From: UBA493 sp035655435
Lineage (GTDB): Archaea > Iainarchaeota > Iainarchaeia > Iainarchaeales > Iainarchaeaceae
Length of the DNA stretch: 5,159 nucleotides
Assembly (NCBI GenBank): GCA_035655435.1
Contig: DASRUN010000046.1
Span: 1-5,159, forward strand
Reading direction: 5' to 3'
The notes under the pieces are model-generated. The model was not told the DNA's origin and did no database searches. It saw only the letters and a list, made by a program, of their open reading frames with translations. How positions within the stretch are numbered: position 1 is the first letter of the stretch; each line of letters starts with the position of its first letter. Positions 4,072 through 5,159 of the stretch are shown piece by piece. Position numbers and translations under genes: made by a program.

Positions 4072-4253
4072 GCGTTTAAATTGCCAAAAAACCCAATCCA
4101 AACCTTTAAAAAGGGTTCAAGGTTAATTTTGTATAGTAAACAGGTTAGAAAGGATTTGAAAGAAGGGACTGTTTCTTAGGAATTTAGTGCCTTTTTTTCT
4201 TGTTAAAAATTTTCAAAACTGTTTTTACGAATAAAACAAAAAAAGGTGATTTA
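4072..4253 (+). promoter_or_regulatory. Leader region of the DEAD-box helicase gene
   Basis: No gene is seen in this gap. A run of seven T at 4192-4198 may end the vapBC-2 transcript. TTAAAAATTTT at 4203-4213 is the best TATA candidate, placing the start near 4234 and leaving a leader of about 20 nt with AGGTGAT at 4244-4250. Further upstream are other AT-rich candidates (GTTTAAATT near 4074, GTATAGTAAA at 4131) and a near-palindrome AACCTTTAAAAAGGGTT (4101-4117) that could form a hairpin. If an upstream promoter is used, the leader would exceed 100 nt. Confidence 0.4.
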
Positions 4254-5159
4254 GTGAAATTTGAGGATATGAAGATAAATGCACAGCTAAAAGATGCTGT
4301 GAAAAAAATGAATTATATTACCGCAACAGATGTTCAGGTTGAATCAATAAAATTCATGCTTGATAACAAAAACGTTGTTGTGAAAAGCCACACGGGAAGC
4401 GGAAAAACCGCCGCATTTGGAATTCCACTTTCGGAAAACATTCTGAACGGAAAATCAAAAGGCGCGGTAATATTATGTCCCACAAGAGAACTCGCGGTTC
4501 AGGTTAAAGATGAATTAAGAAAGCTTAATTCAAACACAAGGTTAAGCGTTTCTGCTGTTTATGGCGGACACGGACTTAATTCTGAAATAAAAGCTTTTGA
4601 AAAAGGAATTGACATTCTTTGTGCAACTCCCGGAAGGCTGTTGGATCACATAAAGCACAATGCGTTCGATCCAAAATTCTATGATACAGTTGTTCTGGAT
4701 GAAGCTGACAGAATGCTTGACATGGGTTTTATCAACGATATAAAAGAAATTCTTCATTCGATAAGGCCGATGAACACTCACTTGTTTTCCGCAACACTTG
4801 AAGGAAGCGTTACGGGATTGATACGCGAGTACATCAGAGAATACGAGGAAATAATTATTCCACAGGAAATTATAGGAAAAAACATTCTCGAAAGGCATGT
4901 GAAAGTCGGCAGAGAAGAGCGTTTTAATGCTCTTATGGATGTCATAAAAGAGGCAAACAATAATCGTGTTCTTGTTTTTGTTTCAACAAAAAGAACCGCA
5001 GACACTCTTGCAAAAAAACTTCACCATGAAGGAATCAAGGTTGAATGCATTCACGGAGACAAATCGCAAAGAGCAAGAGAATTCGCGCTCCAAAATTTTA
5101 AAACCGGAAGGAACAAGGTTTTGGTTGCAACGGATGTTGCTTCGCGCGGTTTGCAAATT
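4254..5159 (+). CDS. DEAD-box ATP-dependent RNA helicase, N-terminal part
   Basis: Starts at GTG 4254 (AGGTGAT ends 3 nt upstream) and runs off the right edge after 302 residues. It unwinds or remodels RNA using ATP, in the cytoplasm; in archaea such proteins serve ribosome assembly, mRNA handling and cold adaptation. Helicase motifs in order: Q motif with Gln28; motif I SHTGSGKT (45-52); Ia PTRELA (76-81); GG (104-105); Ib TPGR (125-128); II DEAD (149-152); III SAT (179-181); IV VLVFVST (239-245); V ATDVASRG (292-299). Motif VI and the C-terminal tail lie outside. The usual Ala-Gln or Ala-Lys before TGSGKT is Ser-His here, and the Q motif has TDVQ instead of TPVQ, both mild deviations. All residues needed for ATP binding and hydrolysis in the visible part are intact. 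It stands alone, with its own promoter. Confidence 0.95.
   Translation, partial: MKFEDMKINAQLKDAVKKMNYITATDVQVESIKFMLDNKNVVVKSHTGSGKTAAFGIPLSENILNGKSKGAVILCPTRELAVQVKDELRKLNSNTRLSVSAVYGGHGLNSEIKAFEKGIDILCATPGRLLDHIKHNAFDPKFYDTVVLDEADRMLDMGFINDIKEILHSIRPMNTHLFSATLEGSVTGLIREYIREYEEIIIPQEIIGKNILERHVKVGREERFNALMDVIKEANNNRVLVFVSTKRTADTLAKKLHHEGIKVECIHGDKSQRAREFALQNFKTGRNKVLVATDVASRGLQI

Noticed and set aside
4113..4124. GGGTTCAAGGTT resembling a tRNA T-loop
   Set aside because: No matching acceptor, D or anticodon stems around it; coincidental.
4126..4179. Short frame from TTG near 4129 ending TAG in the helicase leader
   Set aside because: About 16 codons, no ribosome site, no recognisable feature.
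3594..5005. Minus-strand frames at 3594-3845, 4542-4898 and 4778-5005
   Set aside because: Antisense to the second PIN gene and to the helicase, whose plus-strand motifs are unmistakable.
1..5159. CRISPR array, transposase, integrase or rRNA
   Set aside because: No regularly spaced repeats, no DDE or tyrosine-recombinase motifs and no rRNA-like sequence; the only clear long repeat is the 29-bp pair.

Overview
The window looks archaeal. Several starts are preceded by GGTGA-type Shine-Dalgarno sites, TTTAAATA-like TATA boxes lie about 26 bp upstream of inferred transcription starts, GTG and TTG starts are used, and the gene set (VapBC pairs, a DUF5678-like small protein, a retropepsin-like protease, a Cys-rich protein paired with a PadR regulator) is typical of archaea. 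The secreted protein with tandem Cys modules hints at a DPANN-type lineage, but that placement is an inference and weaker than the call 'archaeon'.

Layout. 1-555 (+): C-terminal end of a secreted, Cys-rich protein, cut by the left edge. 570-1271 (-): a VapB/VapC-type toxin-antitoxin pair, convergent with the first gene. 1437-2080 (+): a small DUF5678-like gene followed 5 bp later by a retropepsin-like aspartyl protease. 2082-2678 (-): an FMN nitroreductase, convergent with the protease and separated from it by one base. 2743-2910 (-) and 3005-3307 (+): a 55-aa Cys-rich protein and a PadR-family repressor, divergent, with a pair of matching operators between them. 3378-3957 (+): a second VapBC pair, followed by a possible 34-aa third gene (3967-4071). 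4254-5159 (+): a DEAD-box RNA helicase, cut by the right edge.

The observation most worth a second look is a 29-bp direct repeat (28/29 identical) that encodes the last residues of both the nitroreductase and the first PIN toxin. The tail looks native to the nitroreductase and foreign to the PIN protein. The 1.5 kb between the copies, holding vapBC plus the DUF5678-protease pair, may therefore be an insertion at the 3' end of the nitroreductase gene that rebuilt that end and left the old one fused to the toxin. Other points of interest are the twin PadR operators, the lack of one expected acidic active-site residue in each of the two PIN toxins, similar promoter/operator designs in front of both vapBC operons, and the TA-like organisation of the DUF5678-protease pair. 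No tRNA, rRNA, CRISPR array, transposase or integrase was seen.
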